Source: an uncultured Hungatella sp. (GTDB lineage Bacteria; Bacillota; Clostridia; Lachnospirales; Lachnospiraceae). Taken from it: a stretch of 64,000 bases of DNA. The stretch spans positions 1-64,000 of the forward strand of contig CAJUFP010000006.1 in assembly GCA_910585645.1 (NCBI GenBank), in the 5' to 3' direction. Within the stretch, counting starts at the first letter, position 1, and every line of letters starts with the position of its first letter. This document shows positions 34,766 to 43,811 of this stretch, piece by piece. Made by a program: the position numbers and the translations under genes. A model generated the notes under the pieces. The model was not told where the DNA came from. It searched no databases and saw nothing but the letters and a program-made list of their open reading frames with translations.

Positions 34766-35980
34766 TCACACGAAAACCACAGTTCTGCTCAAAAACGCCG
34801 AAAGATCATAGCCATCCCAGATAAGATCAAAATCCATAGTCTTGCCCATCGGCACCACACGGTCAATCCCCTTCACCCCAGACTGTATCAGAGGAAGTAC
34901 TGCTTCCCGTTCTCCGATATAACCGATCGTTTGGCACCGTTTATCATCGCAAAGCGGAGCAAGATCCATAATATTTTTACAATCATACTCATAGAAATAT
35001 CCGCTGTTGTCCCGATAGTCCATAAGAGTGCCGGTGATCTCTGGTACTGACACCCGAATGATCAGATTATCCCTATGTTCTTCAACCTTAACTCCGGATA
35101 TCGCAGCGGCAACAAGACAAGACTTTGTAAGTTTATTGACCCCCTGGATCGCCTGAAATGCGTACTTGCGCTCCACCAGCTTATGCTCCTCATCCCAGAA
35201 GAGTTTCTTGGCTTCCGCTATCTTGTTCCCTGTCCATACGATAAGACGGGGACTTGTACATGCATTCTGATCTGAGAGAAACGTATCGTTATAAAAATCC
35301 TCAGCCACATGCGACTCGTCCTCCATAGCCATATAGAAATCCGAATCAATAACAGCTAAGGAGTAACGGTCAGCAAATGTGATCTCCCCTGAGCGGGGAG
35401 GCAGTGGGGATTTTCTCAACTCCGCAACCGTCTCATCCCCGCCCCAGACAACACGCGTGTCCGCAATGGAACTAAACAGATCATTGACATCCTTATCTCT
35501 TTCATAGCGGACAAACAAAATATAAGGTTTCATCCCCCTGTGCCGCGCCAGCGCTTGATCAAACGCGTCAATGATAATCCTCACCTGCGGAAAATCCTTA
35601 AAAGGCACACGGACTATATTCCCATTACCAGTAAGCAGCCCGCACACCATTGAATACGCAAAATTCACAGGGACATTGGACGGCGCAATATGAAATGCAG
35701 TGCCCCGGCCAAGGCGCGGTTGTCCATCTCTCCCTTTAAATCGCTCTGCCAGCTTCAATACAGATCCTCTTCGGATCCAAAAACCGAAGGTTACAACATC
35801 CGGGTATCCTTTCGCCTCCGGCGCCTTCATGAGTACCTTTGACACGTCATCCAGAAAGTCAATTACACTTTCATCAAAAACCATCTTCGCCGGAGTATCA
35901 CATAGCCCTGCTGCCATTTCAGCCGAACCAGTGAGATATGTTACTCTTTTCAGCACATCAGGATTTAAATCTTTCCGCAT
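34766..35980 (-). CDS. LuxC-like acyl-thioester reductase
   Basis: A 404-residue aldehyde-dehydrogenase-fold protein of the acyl-CoA reductase (LuxC) family. The signature HIAPSNVPVNFAYSMVCGLL is followed by GNGNIVRVP and by the probable nucleophilic Cys in DQNACTSPRLIVW. LuxC reduces an activated acyl group to an aldehyde with NADPH, working with the LuxE synthetase; the LuxE-like gene overlaps this one by 23 bases. There are no luxAB genes, so light production is not involved. The aldehyde probably feeds glycan substituent synthesis. Confidence 0.88.
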   Translation of the reverse strand: MRKDLNPDVLKRVTYLTGSAEMAAGLCDTPAKMVFDESVIDFLDDVSKVLMKAPEAKGYPDVVTFGFWIRRGSVLKLAERFKGRDGQPRLGRGTAFHIAPSNVPVNFAYSMVCGLLTGNGNIVRVPFKDFPQVRIIIDAFDQALARHRGMKPYILFVRYERDKDVNDLFSSIADTRVVWGGDETVAELRKSPLPPRSGEITFADRYSLAVIDSDFYMAMEDESHVAEDFYNDTFLSDQNACTSPRLIVWTGNKIAEAKKLFWDEEHKLVERKYAFQAIQGVNKLTKSCLVAAAISGVKVEEHRDNLIIRVSVPEITGTLMDYRDNSGYFYEYDCKNIMDLAPLCDDKRCQTIGYIGEREAVLPLIQSGVKGIDRVVPMGKTMDFDLIWDGYDLSAFLSRTVVFV

Positions 35981-37052
35981 AAGTATCGCTGCACCCCCTT
36001 ATCTCAGCATTCCGAAGCCGTCCATTGATCTTAAAATATTTTCCTTTGCGCCCACATGGGCAATCATCAACACCAAGAACTACCCCTTCGTCTTCTGTCA
36101 GCAGGCTATGTCCCGGATAGGATTCCGGTATGGTGGAAACCACCTGGATGATGCCGGTTTCACCAATATTGGCTTCTGAAAAATCTCTGGGTCTTCGGAT
36201 AATCACGTCAGAAAAAATGCTGGCATGCAGATGTCCGCACTCACATTCCATATAGATACAGCCTGTCTGCTCAACCATTCCATAGTAATCATGGATATGC
36301 TCCAGACCGCAGACATCTTTCATCCGTTCATGAAACTCCTTAGGGCTGACAGCTTCAGACACAAGCTTTTTCCATCCTCCGCCATGAATAAGGATTCCAT
36401 TAGAAAAGTCAAAGGTTATCCCATCCTCTTTAAGCCTTAACAGCTCCTTGTAAAAGTGCTGCCAGATCATAAACGTGAAGCCAAATAACAAAATCTTCTG
36501 GTCTTTATATGTCTCCAAAAATTTCTTTACTTCCGCTACATCCAAGTTCATATCATCATCAAGTGCATATATCTTTTTTGCGCCAAATACAGAAAATCCA
36601 AGAATACCAGCGCCGCGGGCTGAGAACATGGTCCGATCCTTTATAACGCTTGGACAGTCGATAATCATCATCGGCATACGCCCCGATCCCGTAAAATCAG
36701 AAACAATCTTAACCATAGTCTTCTGTTGATTGGAGGCTGTAGCGCGATCAAGATAAATCCTGCTTACGGCCTGTCCTGTCGTACCGGAGGATGTCATGGT
36801 CTTTACTATCTCCTTTGACTCAACGGACTTTAATTCCAACTCTTTAAAAAGCCGCACCGGAAGAAATGGAATATCTTTATAAGAGGTAACTTTGTCTGCG
36901 TCAAAATTCAATGCAGCAAGCATCCGGGCATACTCCGGACACTTTTCCCGGTGCAGTTTTGTCAGGTTCAAAAGTCTGTCTGTCAGGAGTTTCTCTTTTG
37001 CGTTAATGTCTAATGAATACGGCAAAATATTGATAATCTCTTCATATGTCAT
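35958..37052 (-). CDS. LuxE-like acyl-protein synthetase
   Basis: A 364-residue member of the adenylate-forming LuxE family. It has the ATP-binding TMTSSGTTGQAVS and an acyl-AMP region near HDYYGMVEQTG, with CxC pairs toward the C-terminus (MECECGH, CPCGRKGKY). LuxE activates a carboxylate as acyl-AMP and passes it to LuxC for reduction. The pairing and overlap with the LuxC-like gene show that they work together. The acid used is unknown. Confidence 0.88.
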   Translation of the reverse strand: MTYEEIINILPYSLDINAKEKLLTDRLLNLTKLHREKCPEYARMLAALNFDADKVTSYKDIPFLPVRLFKELELKSVESKEIVKTMTSSGTTGQAVSRIYLDRATASNQQKTMVKIVSDFTGSGRMPMMIIDCPSVIKDRTMFSARGAGILGFSVFGAKKIYALDDDMNLDVAEVKKFLETYKDQKILLFGFTFMIWQHFYKELLRLKEDGITFDFSNGILIHGGGWKKLVSEAVSPKEFHERMKDVCGLEHIHDYYGMVEQTGCIYMECECGHLHASIFSDVIIRRPRDFSEANIGETGIIQVVSTIPESYPGHSLLTEDEGVVLGVDDCPCGRKGKYFKINGRLRNAEIRGCSDTYAERFKS

Positions 37053-37072
37053 TATATATTCCCCATAAAATC

Positions 37073-37615
37073 TTATCTATATATCATCTTTACCAGCTTT
37101 TCTCTTGCCGGAATATAAAGATCCTTTGTCAAGGATAAAAATATGACTCTGCGACCCCGCTCTTCATCATATACTGGCTCTTCAAATTTCCAGCCGAAAT
37201 ACCTGGCAAATTTTAATGCAGGCTCATTGCTTTCATCTACATCCCCCAGAATCTTAGATAAGCGCAGATATTCAAATCCCCAATCAAGGATCAGCATTTG
37301 AATTTCAAAGCTTTGAAACGCGTTTCCTACACCGATTAATCTACTGGAAAATCCCTGTATACCCTTAACATCACACATTCCAATCGTTCCCACCGGTTTC
37401 CCACTTTTATCCTCCGCTATAAAAAACCAGTCTCCCGCTTTACTCTGCTGCCTCCTGATCCATTCAGCCTGTTTTTCTACATCAATATCTATATTATGGA
37501 AAAATCGTCCGCTGCTTTTTGGATTCAAACGCATATCCATGGTAGCCTGCGCATCCTCTGGTTCAACCGATCGCAATGTAATGTATCTACCCTCAATTCT
37601 ATTATCATACTTCAT
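37073..37615 (-). CDS. GNAT-family acetyltransferase (RimJ/RimL-like)
   Basis: A 180-residue GNAT protein (RYITLRSVEPEDAQATMDMR at the start, NEPALKFARYFGWKFEE at the end). Related enzymes, such as PseH, acylate amino groups of sugar nucleotides. Its start overlaps the thioesterase stop by four bases, so it belongs with the acyl genes and may transfer their product to an amino sugar. Confidence 0.8.
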   Translation of the reverse strand: MKYDNRIEGRYITLRSVEPEDAQATMDMRLNPKSSGRFFHNIDIDVEKQAEWIRRQQSKAGDWFFIAEDKSGKPVGTIGMCDVKGIQGFSSRLIGVGNAFQSFEIQMLILDWGFEYLRLSKILGDVDESNEPALKFARYFGWKFEEPVYDEERGRRVIFLSLTKDLYIPAREKLVKMIYR

Positions 37616-38349
37616 AATACTTCTCCCGTTCTGTCTCTCCTGTACTGACTTTTGATCACCTCAGCCATATCTTCATAATAGGTTTCGATGAAAAAATGAG
37701 ATCCGGTATATTCAACAAACTCACAGCTTTCAGTAAAATATTCCCTCCATCCAACCATTTCCTCATATGGCGTATCCTCTTCGGAATAAAAGACAGTTGC
37801 CGGAATCTCTGTCCTAAAAGAATCAGACCCAAAATCATAATCTGCTATCATCTGATAATCAGCTTTAAAAATTGGAAGATATACTCGCCAAAAACTTTTA
37901 TTATGAAATAGTCTTCTATCTATTCCGCCAAAATCAATCGTTCTTTCTTTAACCCAATCATCTATACCATCAGCTGGTATATTCCGCAGTGCTTTTATTG
38001 GCTGTGGCTGATGTGCTGACAAAAAAACTCTCCATGGCTTTCTGCATTTATTGTCAAAAACAACCCTTTTTAGCATATCGAACATAGCTATGCTTCCCAT
38101 GCTGTATCCTATCATGGAATAATCCATATCAGGATTTTTATTGAGTGTATCTATAATCTGAGGATATAGATCATTTGTCAACTCAGCAAAACTATGACTT
38201 AAAGGCTCCTTTATCCGTGTCCCATGACCGGGATACTCCAATTTAACAAATTTCACAGTCTCTCCGCATGCGTTTTCCAATTTGTCATAGAATTCAGCAG
38301 TTCCGCCAGCAAACGGAAAACAAAACAGTAAAAACTTATCATTACTCAT
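37612..38349 (-). CDS. Type II (GrsT-like) thioesterase
   Basis: A 245-residue alpha/beta hydrolase of the external thioesterase family that removes or releases acyl groups from carrier proteins. The nucleophile elbow is GYSMGS, the Asp lies in FYSEEDTPYEEM and the His in GSHFFIE. The start at 38349 overlaps the ligase stop by eight bases (ATGAGTAA); the longer open frame upstream is unlikely. Its partners are the acyl carrier protein and acyl-AMP ligase directly upstream. Confidence 0.9.
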   Translation of the reverse strand: MSNDKFLLFCFPFAGGTAEFYDKLENACGETVKFVKLEYPGHGTRIKEPLSHSFAELTNDLYPQIIDTLNKNPDMDYSMIGYSMGSIAMFDMLKRVVFDNKCRKPWRVFLSAHQPQPIKALRNIPADGIDDWVKERTIDFGGIDRRLFHNKSFWRVYLPIFKADYQMIADYDFGSDSFRTEIPATVFYSEEDTPYEEMVGWREYFTESCEFVEYTGSHFFIETYYEDMAEVIKSQYRRDRTGEVL

Positions 38350-39757
38350 AGTATTTTGATAATTCCTTATATAAAGTTTTTCCGGAATCATTTTTCGGAA
38401 TCTCATCAATAAAAAGAACCTTAAATGCGGCAGGATTCAGTCTGGTCTTTCCAGCAATAAAACCCTTTACAGGCTCTCTGTATTTCTCATCCGTCACGAA
38501 AATATACATGTGATCATCTACTCCAACGCTGGCCGCTTCAATTTCAAACGCTCCTTTTATAAGACGATCCACCTCGTCGAGATTTACCCGATTGCCGTAT
38601 ATCTTAAGGAATCTTTTTTTCCTTCCAACAATATAATAATATCCATCCTCATCAAACTGAGCCATATCGCCGGTTTCCAGGATTCCATTGCGCTCATCAC
38701 CTTTGGCAAGATCATCCCCGCACTCAGCATAACCAAGGGTTACATTCCTGCCCTCATAGACAAGTTCCCCGGTAACATTAGGAGTGGTTACCTCTTTGCC
38801 ATTGACATCCATTAAATAGAACTTGCCTCCAGGGATAGCAATGCCCATAGAACCTTTCTTTTCGACAGCCTTCTCATAAGGAAGATACCCCATGCGGGCT
38901 GTAGCCTCGCACTGACCATACATGACCACAAACCGTTTTCCGTGTTCCTTCGCGTAATTGGCAAATTTCTCATGTAGTTCCGGAAGTATCTTACCGCCAG
39001 CCTGTGTCATGGTGCGCAGACTTGGCAGATTCATCCGATAAAACCGCAGTTTGTCAAGCATCTCATAAGTATATGGAACGCCGCCAAACGATGTGGCCTC
39101 CTCCTCTCTGAAAAAACTCCAAAACTCTTTCTGCATCAGCGTCTTCTCAGTAACAAGGATAGTCGCCCCAGCCAACAAATGTGAGTTAATAATAGAGAGG
39201 CCATATGTATAGTTCATTGGGAGTGTGGTGATCGGCCGCTCACTCTCATCCAGTTCAAGGTATTTTACAATAGACTGTGCGTTGTCAAGAATGTTTGTAT
39301 AAGACTGCCTTACAAACTTAGGGCTTCCGGTGGAACCTGAGGTTGTCAAAAGAAGCCCAAGCTCTCCATAAAGCGGATAGTTTTTCTCATACCTGGTTCT
39401 CAACAACACATAATCATATGCCTCATGTATCCGCTCCATTCCAGGGAACTGACCAACCTGGTCCTTTGGAACCCATAGAAACACAGGTTCATAGGCGTCC
39501 ATTAGATCATTTAGCAATTCCTTCTCTAAATGACTGTTTAAAAGAACCGGAACAATGGCGTTATTGATAAAACTAACATAACCCAAAATAGAACCAATCT
39601 CATTACGACACAGACAAAAAATAAGGCAACGCTTCCCAACTTGCTCAGCCAATATATACGCTTCGGCCTTAAGCAAATCGTAAGTCAGCATATTTCCATA
39701 TTCATCAGCAAGGGCTGTCCTGCCTGCATATTGTTCCAAATTCCAAATCCTGCTCAT
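38342..39757 (-). CDS. Acyl-AMP ligase (AMP-binding enzyme) for the carrier protein
   Basis: A 471-residue adenylate-forming enzyme. It shows the P-loop LLTTSGSTGSPKF, YGQCEATAR, GELVYEG, ETGDMAQFDEDGYYYIVGR and the C-terminal catalytic Lys in KNDSGKTLYKEL. It should activate a carboxylic acid and load it on the acyl carrier protein, whose stop codon overlaps this start (TAATG). The substrate pocket cannot be read by eye. Confidence 0.9.
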   Translation of the reverse strand: MSRIWNLEQYAGRTALADEYGNMLTYDLLKAEAYILAEQVGKRCLIFCLCRNEIGSILGYVSFINNAIVPVLLNSHLEKELLNDLMDAYEPVFLWVPKDQVGQFPGMERIHEAYDYVLLRTRYEKNYPLYGELGLLLTTSGSTGSPKFVRQSYTNILDNAQSIVKYLELDESERPITTLPMNYTYGLSIINSHLLAGATILVTEKTLMQKEFWSFFREEEATSFGGVPYTYEMLDKLRFYRMNLPSLRTMTQAGGKILPELHEKFANYAKEHGKRFVVMYGQCEATARMGYLPYEKAVEKKGSMGIAIPGGKFYLMDVNGKEVTTPNVTGELVYEGRNVTLGYAECGDDLAKGDERNGILETGDMAQFDEDGYYYIVGRKKRFLKIYGNRVNLDEVDRLIKGAFEIEAASVGVDDHMYIFVTDEKYREPVKGFIAGKTRLNPAAFKVLFIDEIPKNDSGKTLYKELSKYYE

Positions 39758-39999
39758 TAAAATTCAACCCCATAGTCAGCCTTTGCCAAGATTTCTTTCC
39801 CTTTTTCAAAAGAATTGAAATCAATAATGTCGTCCGTATCCATCATAATATCAAACGTGTCTTCCAATGCCGAGATAAGCCCCATATGTCCAACAGAATC
39901 CCATGCCTCAATATCCTGATATTTTAAATTTTCCGCCTCCTGTGTACTTACAGAAAAAAGCTCCTCAAATACTTTGGTGTACTTCTCCAGATTTGTCAT
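39757..39999 (-). CDS. Acyl carrier protein
   Basis: An 80-residue acidic carrier protein with the phosphopantetheine site WDSVGHM (Ser35). The helical pattern is that of a stand-alone ACP/PCP. It lies between the NeuB-like gene and its likely cognate acyl-AMP ligase. It is probably distinct from the housekeeping AcpP, which normally has DSLD at this site. It would carry the substrate for the hotdog, reductase and thioesterase genes of this locus. Confidence 0.93.
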   Translation of the reverse strand: MTNLEKYTKVFEELFSVSTQEAENLKYQDIEAWDSVGHMGLISALEDTFDIMMDTDDIIDFNSFEKGKEILAKADYGVEF

Positions 40000-40018
40000 T
40001 TTATTTTCCTCCTGTTTT

Positions 40019-41056
40019 CTAATTTATATATTCGGGCAGAATAAGTGTATCTGCCTGAATCGCTTGTATGGCTTTCTTTCCGACCACCTGATCCATTTGA
40101 TCAGGCGCGATTCCTGTTCCCGGCCTCTTGGCATATAGATCCGCCTCCTGAATTATTTCGCCAATCGCTATATCCCTGGCAGAAACAATACTTCTACGCA
40201 TATTTTTCCGCTGATCCAATTCTTGTTGAATTAAGATCCTCTCTTTCGTCCCCATTGCAAGCTGCATATCACGGCACTTAGAAACCAGCGCTTTAAATTC
40301 TAAAGGTTCTGTAGCCATGCCGTTATCCATACCAACTTTGCTTTTATCTAAAGTAAGGTGTTTTTCAATGATCCCCGCTCCTAACGCAACCGCGGCAACC
40401 GCAGCCGCATCGCCTTCCGTGTGATCAGAAAAACCTATTGGGTGCATACCAAACGTCTCCCTCAGTCCAATAATATTATTTAAATTAATATTGGTTAAAA
40501 CCGTCGGGTAAATTGAAACACAGTGCAGAATGGCCATCTGCTCAATGCCGACATCATGTAAAACAGCTACTGCCTCCGCCACCTCATCCATTGTGGACAT
40601 CCCTGTGGAAAGAATAATAGGAACACGCTTTTTGCCAATATACTTTAAAAATCTGGGATTATTAAGTTCCATGGACGCAATCTTGATGTAAGGCACCTCG
40701 CACTCTTCAACAAGGAAATCCACCTCTTCTTCTGAATATGGAGTAGAAGAAAATGAGATTCCCTTTTCCTTACAATATTCGGACAGCGTTTTAAGCTGCT
40801 CCGAAGACATAGAAAACTTTTTTACAAATCTCTTTGAAATTGGATTCGCGTCATAATATGTCCTGGAATACAGAGACGAAACGGACCATGACTGAAACTT
40901 CACGCAGTCACAGCCTATCTCCACCGAAGCATCAATCATCTGCCTGGCCAGTTCCATGCTCCCGTTGTGACTGCTGTTTACTTCCGACACAATATACGGT
41001 CTCCCGTAATCAGAAATGACCGTTCCATCTCTCAATATACATTCAGCCATCATCAT
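40019..41056 (-). CDS. NeuB-like PEP-dependent sialic-acid-type synthase
   Basis: A 345-residue protein with the NeuB TIM barrel (YIVSEVNSSHNGS, ILSTGMS, ILHCVSIYPT, GFSDHTEGD, IIEKHLTLDK) and a C-terminal SAF antifreeze-like domain (RRSIVSARDIAIGE, YAKRPGTGI). Metal-binding His in SDHT and EKHLT are intact. The family adds PEP to an aldehyde-bearing sugar to give a 3-deoxy-2-keto acid. Neither a NeuA cytidylyltransferase nor a NeuC epimerase is in the locus, so the product may not be a standard nonulosonic acid. It overlaps the thiamine-diphosphate enzyme gene by four bases. Confidence 0.9.
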   Translation of the reverse strand: MMMAECILRDGTVISDYGRPYIVSEVNSSHNGSMELARQMIDASVEIGCDCVKFQSWSVSSLYSRTYYDANPISKRFVKKFSMSSEQLKTLSEYCKEKGISFSSTPYSEEEVDFLVEECEVPYIKIASMELNNPRFLKYIGKKRVPIILSTGMSTMDEVAEAVAVLHDVGIEQMAILHCVSIYPTVLTNINLNNIIGLRETFGMHPIGFSDHTEGDAAAVAAVALGAGIIEKHLTLDKSKVGMDNGMATEPLEFKALVSKCRDMQLAMGTKERILIQQELDQRKNMRRSIVSARDIAIGEIIQEADLYAKRPGTGIAPDQMDQVVGKKAIQAIQADTLILPEYIN

Positions 41057-42834
41057 TCCTCCATCATACTTATAACCATTTCTTCTTTTATCAATTCTCT
41101 GGGAAGAAACGGCGACATATCCTCAATCGGACGATGCGCTAATTTTCTCTTCTCGGTAATCGCATATGATTCATGGAAATACTTCTGCTCCGGCATACAG
41201 ATAACTTCGATCATCTCTGCTTTTCCATCAAACAGAACAGGCAGGTTCTTAAGAAACTCGGTTCGGTTTGGTATTCTTCTGTACTCAAACCCAAAACACT
41301 GAGCGATGTTCTCAAAGTTTGGTCTGGGAACCCCATCGCTTGGATCATTGCCAACAGTCCGTTTTCTAAATAAATCTGTCTGCCGTTTCCTGATAACCGC
41401 ATACATATTATTATTGATGACAAAGATCTTTGCGGGAATCCTTAACGCCGATATAATCTGGAGCTCTTGAAGATTCATCATAATAGAACCATCACCTACT
41501 ATACAGCAGATCTCCCGTCTGCCTGCCTCATAGGCACCGATAATCGCAGGAATCGCATATCCCATCGCCCCTTGTGCCGCAGGGAACAGACACCGCTGTC
41601 CATCTCTATATGCCACGGAAGACGGGACGATCAGTTCCTCTAATCCCGCATCTGTAATGACCGTTGCATTCTCCGGAAGAACACAACTCAGTTCATGCGC
41701 AAAAGAGTACAGATCGATCTTATCCTCTTCTTTTAGCGTCTTGATAAACGGCTCATTTTCTAATGCGAATACGGATTTCCAGTGAATACATTTATCCGGC
41801 CAATTCCTGTCATGTGCCTGAAGCCCGCGCCCAAGGAGTCCTGAAAGAAATTCCGCGGCATCGCTAATAACGACCTTGTCAATCCTTACACCTTTTTTGG
41901 TATGCTCGAACTCATCAATATCGACCACTACAATCTTTGCCTCTCTTGCAAAATTATCTTTTATTCCGGTTAACTGTGAGCAGAGCTTAGAACCGAGTAC
42001 CAAAAGATAATCACAATTCTGAATTGCGAAATTTCCTGCCCGAGATCCTCCAAGACTGCCTACAGTTCCAATCGACAGTTCATTCGATATTCCATATATA
42101 TCCGAAGCAGATGGAGAACACACAGCAGGAATTCTAAACTTCTCGATGAGATTTCTGATTTGTTCTCCCGCCCCTCTTGCTCCTCCGCCGATCAGAACAA
42201 CAGGTCTGTGGGCCTGATTTAGTTCTTTGGCAATTAAGGCCGCTTCTTTGCTTATATCAGGCTTTTCAGCGCATGAGGGTATGTAATGATCCAGTTCTCT
42301 TTCCTCTATCCTCATATTCTGAACATCCAGTGGAACATCAATCCACACTGGCCCCTTTCGGCCATCCTGAGCAATAAACAGCGCTTTCTCGACCTCAAAC
42401 ACCGCGCGCTCCGCATTTTCCAGCATAACCGCATACTTGGTCACAGACTCTACAATACTTATAATATCTGCTTCCTGGGAGCCATAGGTTCTAATCTTAA
42501 CACCGGTATAACGGCTATTCTCTTCCAATTGATGATTTCCAGAGATAAACACTACCGGTAAATTGTCCTGATACGCGCATAAGGCAGCCGTGACAGCATT
42601 TGCCGCGGCACATCCCGTAGATACCAGGCACGCGGACACGCCGTCGTTAACAGAGGCGTAGGCCATTGCCGCATAGGAAGCACCCTGTTCGTGAAATGTC
42701 GAAACAGGGATTATTTCTTTATTTTTCGCAACGGCATCTGTCAGATACAAGATGCCCCGCCCCGATATAAAAAACACATGTTTCGCTCCAGCTTCATTCA
42801 CTTTTCTGATTATATAATCAGCCACTCGTTCCAT
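41053..42834 (-). CDS. Thiamine-diphosphate-dependent enzyme, acetolactate-synthase-like
   Basis: A 593-residue three-domain enzyme. It has the cofactor-activating Glu in STFHEQGASYAAMAYA, a central domain with VVLIGGGARGAG, and the ThDP-Mg motif GDGSIMMNLQEL ending in VINNN. The family decarboxylates 2-keto acids or joins the resulting two-carbon unit to an aldehyde or ketone; YerE, which makes branched-chain sugars, has the same general architecture. Whether a flavin is bound cannot be told. It starts one base after the stop of the preceding hotdog gene and overlaps the NeuB-like gene, so the pair probably act in sequence. Confidence 0.88.
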   Translation of the reverse strand: MERVADYIIRKVNEAGAKHVFFISGRGILYLTDAVAKNKEIIPVSTFHEQGASYAAMAYASVNDGVSACLVSTGCAAANAVTAALCAYQDNLPVVFISGNHQLEENSRYTGVKIRTYGSQEADIISIVESVTKYAVMLENAERAVFEVEKALFIAQDGRKGPVWIDVPLDVQNMRIEERELDHYIPSCAEKPDISKEAALIAKELNQAHRPVVLIGGGARGAGEQIRNLIEKFRIPAVCSPSASDIYGISNELSIGTVGSLGGSRAGNFAIQNCDYLLVLGSKLCSQLTGIKDNFAREAKIVVVDIDEFEHTKKGVRIDKVVISDAAEFLSGLLGRGLQAHDRNWPDKCIHWKSVFALENEPFIKTLKEEDKIDLYSFAHELSCVLPENATVITDAGLEELIVPSSVAYRDGQRCLFPAAQGAMGYAIPAIIGAYEAGRREICCIVGDGSIMMNLQELQIISALRIPAKIFVINNNMYAVIRKRQTDLFRKRTVGNDPSDGVPRPNFENIAQCFGFEYRRIPNRTEFLKNLPVLFDGKAEMIEVICMPEQKYFHESYAITEKRKLAHRPIEDMSPFLPRELIKEEMVISMMEE

Positions 42835-42835
42835 T

Positions 42836-43300
42836 TTATCCTACTTTCCCTGCCACAGTTGGTCTGAACTGTTCCATAATCTCAGGAATAACAAATCTTA
42901 GCTTTGCCTCACACACCAGTTTATTGTCAATATATCCGGCTGCATAACCTGCAGCTATTCCTCTCCGCCAAGACTGCACCTCGACTTCAATTTTAAGCCG
43001 CGCTCCTGGATAAACATCCTCATAAACATGTGCTTCATCACACGAAATAAAATTCGTTATCTTCCCCTTATTATCATCCAACATAAGCACAGGCATTAAG
43101 AATACTTCTGTAAGCACCTCTATCAGCATTGTAAAAGGTACAGGCTGATCCTCTTTAGCACTGCAGTGAAACAACCACTCATTTTCCGAAAAATACTTAT
43201 ATCCACACGCGCGTATACCCGGCTCAATACTTTCAATTGTATCGATCAAAATATACGGATACCGATGCCTGTGAAACTCTTGAATTTCTTTATTATCCAT
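42836..43300 (-). CDS. FabZ-like hotdog protein with altered active site
   Basis: A 154-residue hotdog-fold protein aligned with FabZ dehydratases (HRYPYILID, GYKYFSENEW, IPEIMEQFRP). At the place of the catalytic His in the usual GHFP motif it has Ser47 (HCSAKE), while the Glu14 residues later is kept (Glu61). It may therefore lack dehydratase activity and act as a partner subunit, a thioesterase-like or a binding protein. It is the last of four related genes in the operon. Confidence 0.82.
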   Translation of the reverse strand: MDNKEIQEFHRHRYPYILIDTIESIEPGIRACGYKYFSENEWLFHCSAKEDQPVPFTMLIEVLTEVFLMPVLMLDDNKGKITNFISCDEAHVYEDVYPGARLKIEVEVQSWRRGIAAGYAAGYIDNKLVCEAKLRFVIPEIMEQFRPTVAGKVG

Positions 43301-43328
43301 AGATTCTTTATCCTCCGCCTGTATGATT

Positions 43329-43778
43329 CTAATCCGTCATCACAAATTTAAACTCAGCACTACAGGCTTCTCTGCCGTTTATCAGGCCACTGACATTTCC
43401 CTTTCCACTTGATCCATCCCACTCCATAAGTTTTGCCTCTATGTCTAATCGAGAACCGGGAGTGATCCGCTCCTTCAATCTAATCCTATTCGCCGCTACT
43501 CCCCGCACCGTTTTTCCCTCATTGCCAGGTATGGTAAGAACCGTAAGAGTAAGCATCTGAAACAGAGCCTCCATCTGGATCATTCCAGGCATCAGTGGAC
43601 TGTTAGGAAAATGTCCCTGGAAGTATCCTTCATTAACCGTCACATTTTTGTAACCAGCCGCAAAACTGCCCGGAATGACCTCAATGGCCCTATCGATCAG
43701 CAAAAAAGGATACCGGTTAATAACATATTTTTTAATCTCTCTTATTCCTAAATCTCTAAGTATTCTATTCCCTTCCAT
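43329..43778 (-). CDS. FabZ-like 3-hydroxyacyl-ACP dehydratase
   Basis: A 149-residue hotdog protein with the full FabZ site: NRYPFLLIDR, FQGHFPNSPLMPG (His56) and Glu70 in IQMEAL. FabZ removes water from 3-hydroxyacyl carrier-protein thioesters. This is the copy closest to canonical FabZ. It lies between a FabG-like reductase and the altered hotdog paralogue. Confidence 0.9.
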   Translation of the reverse strand: MEGNRILRDLGIREIKKYVINRYPFLLIDRAIEVIPGSFAAGYKNVTVNEGYFQGHFPNSPLMPGMIQMEALFQMLTLTVLTIPGNEGKTVRGVAANRIRLKERITPGSRLDIEAKLMEWDGSSGKGNVSGLINGREACSAEFKFVMTD

Positions 43779-43811
43779 ACAATTATGTCCTATAACCTTT
43801 CCGAATTATGC

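Noticed and set aside
34766..37052. A bioluminescence (lux) operon
   Set aside because: Only LuxC- and LuxE-like genes are present; LuxA, LuxB and LuxD are absent and the context is glycan synthesis.
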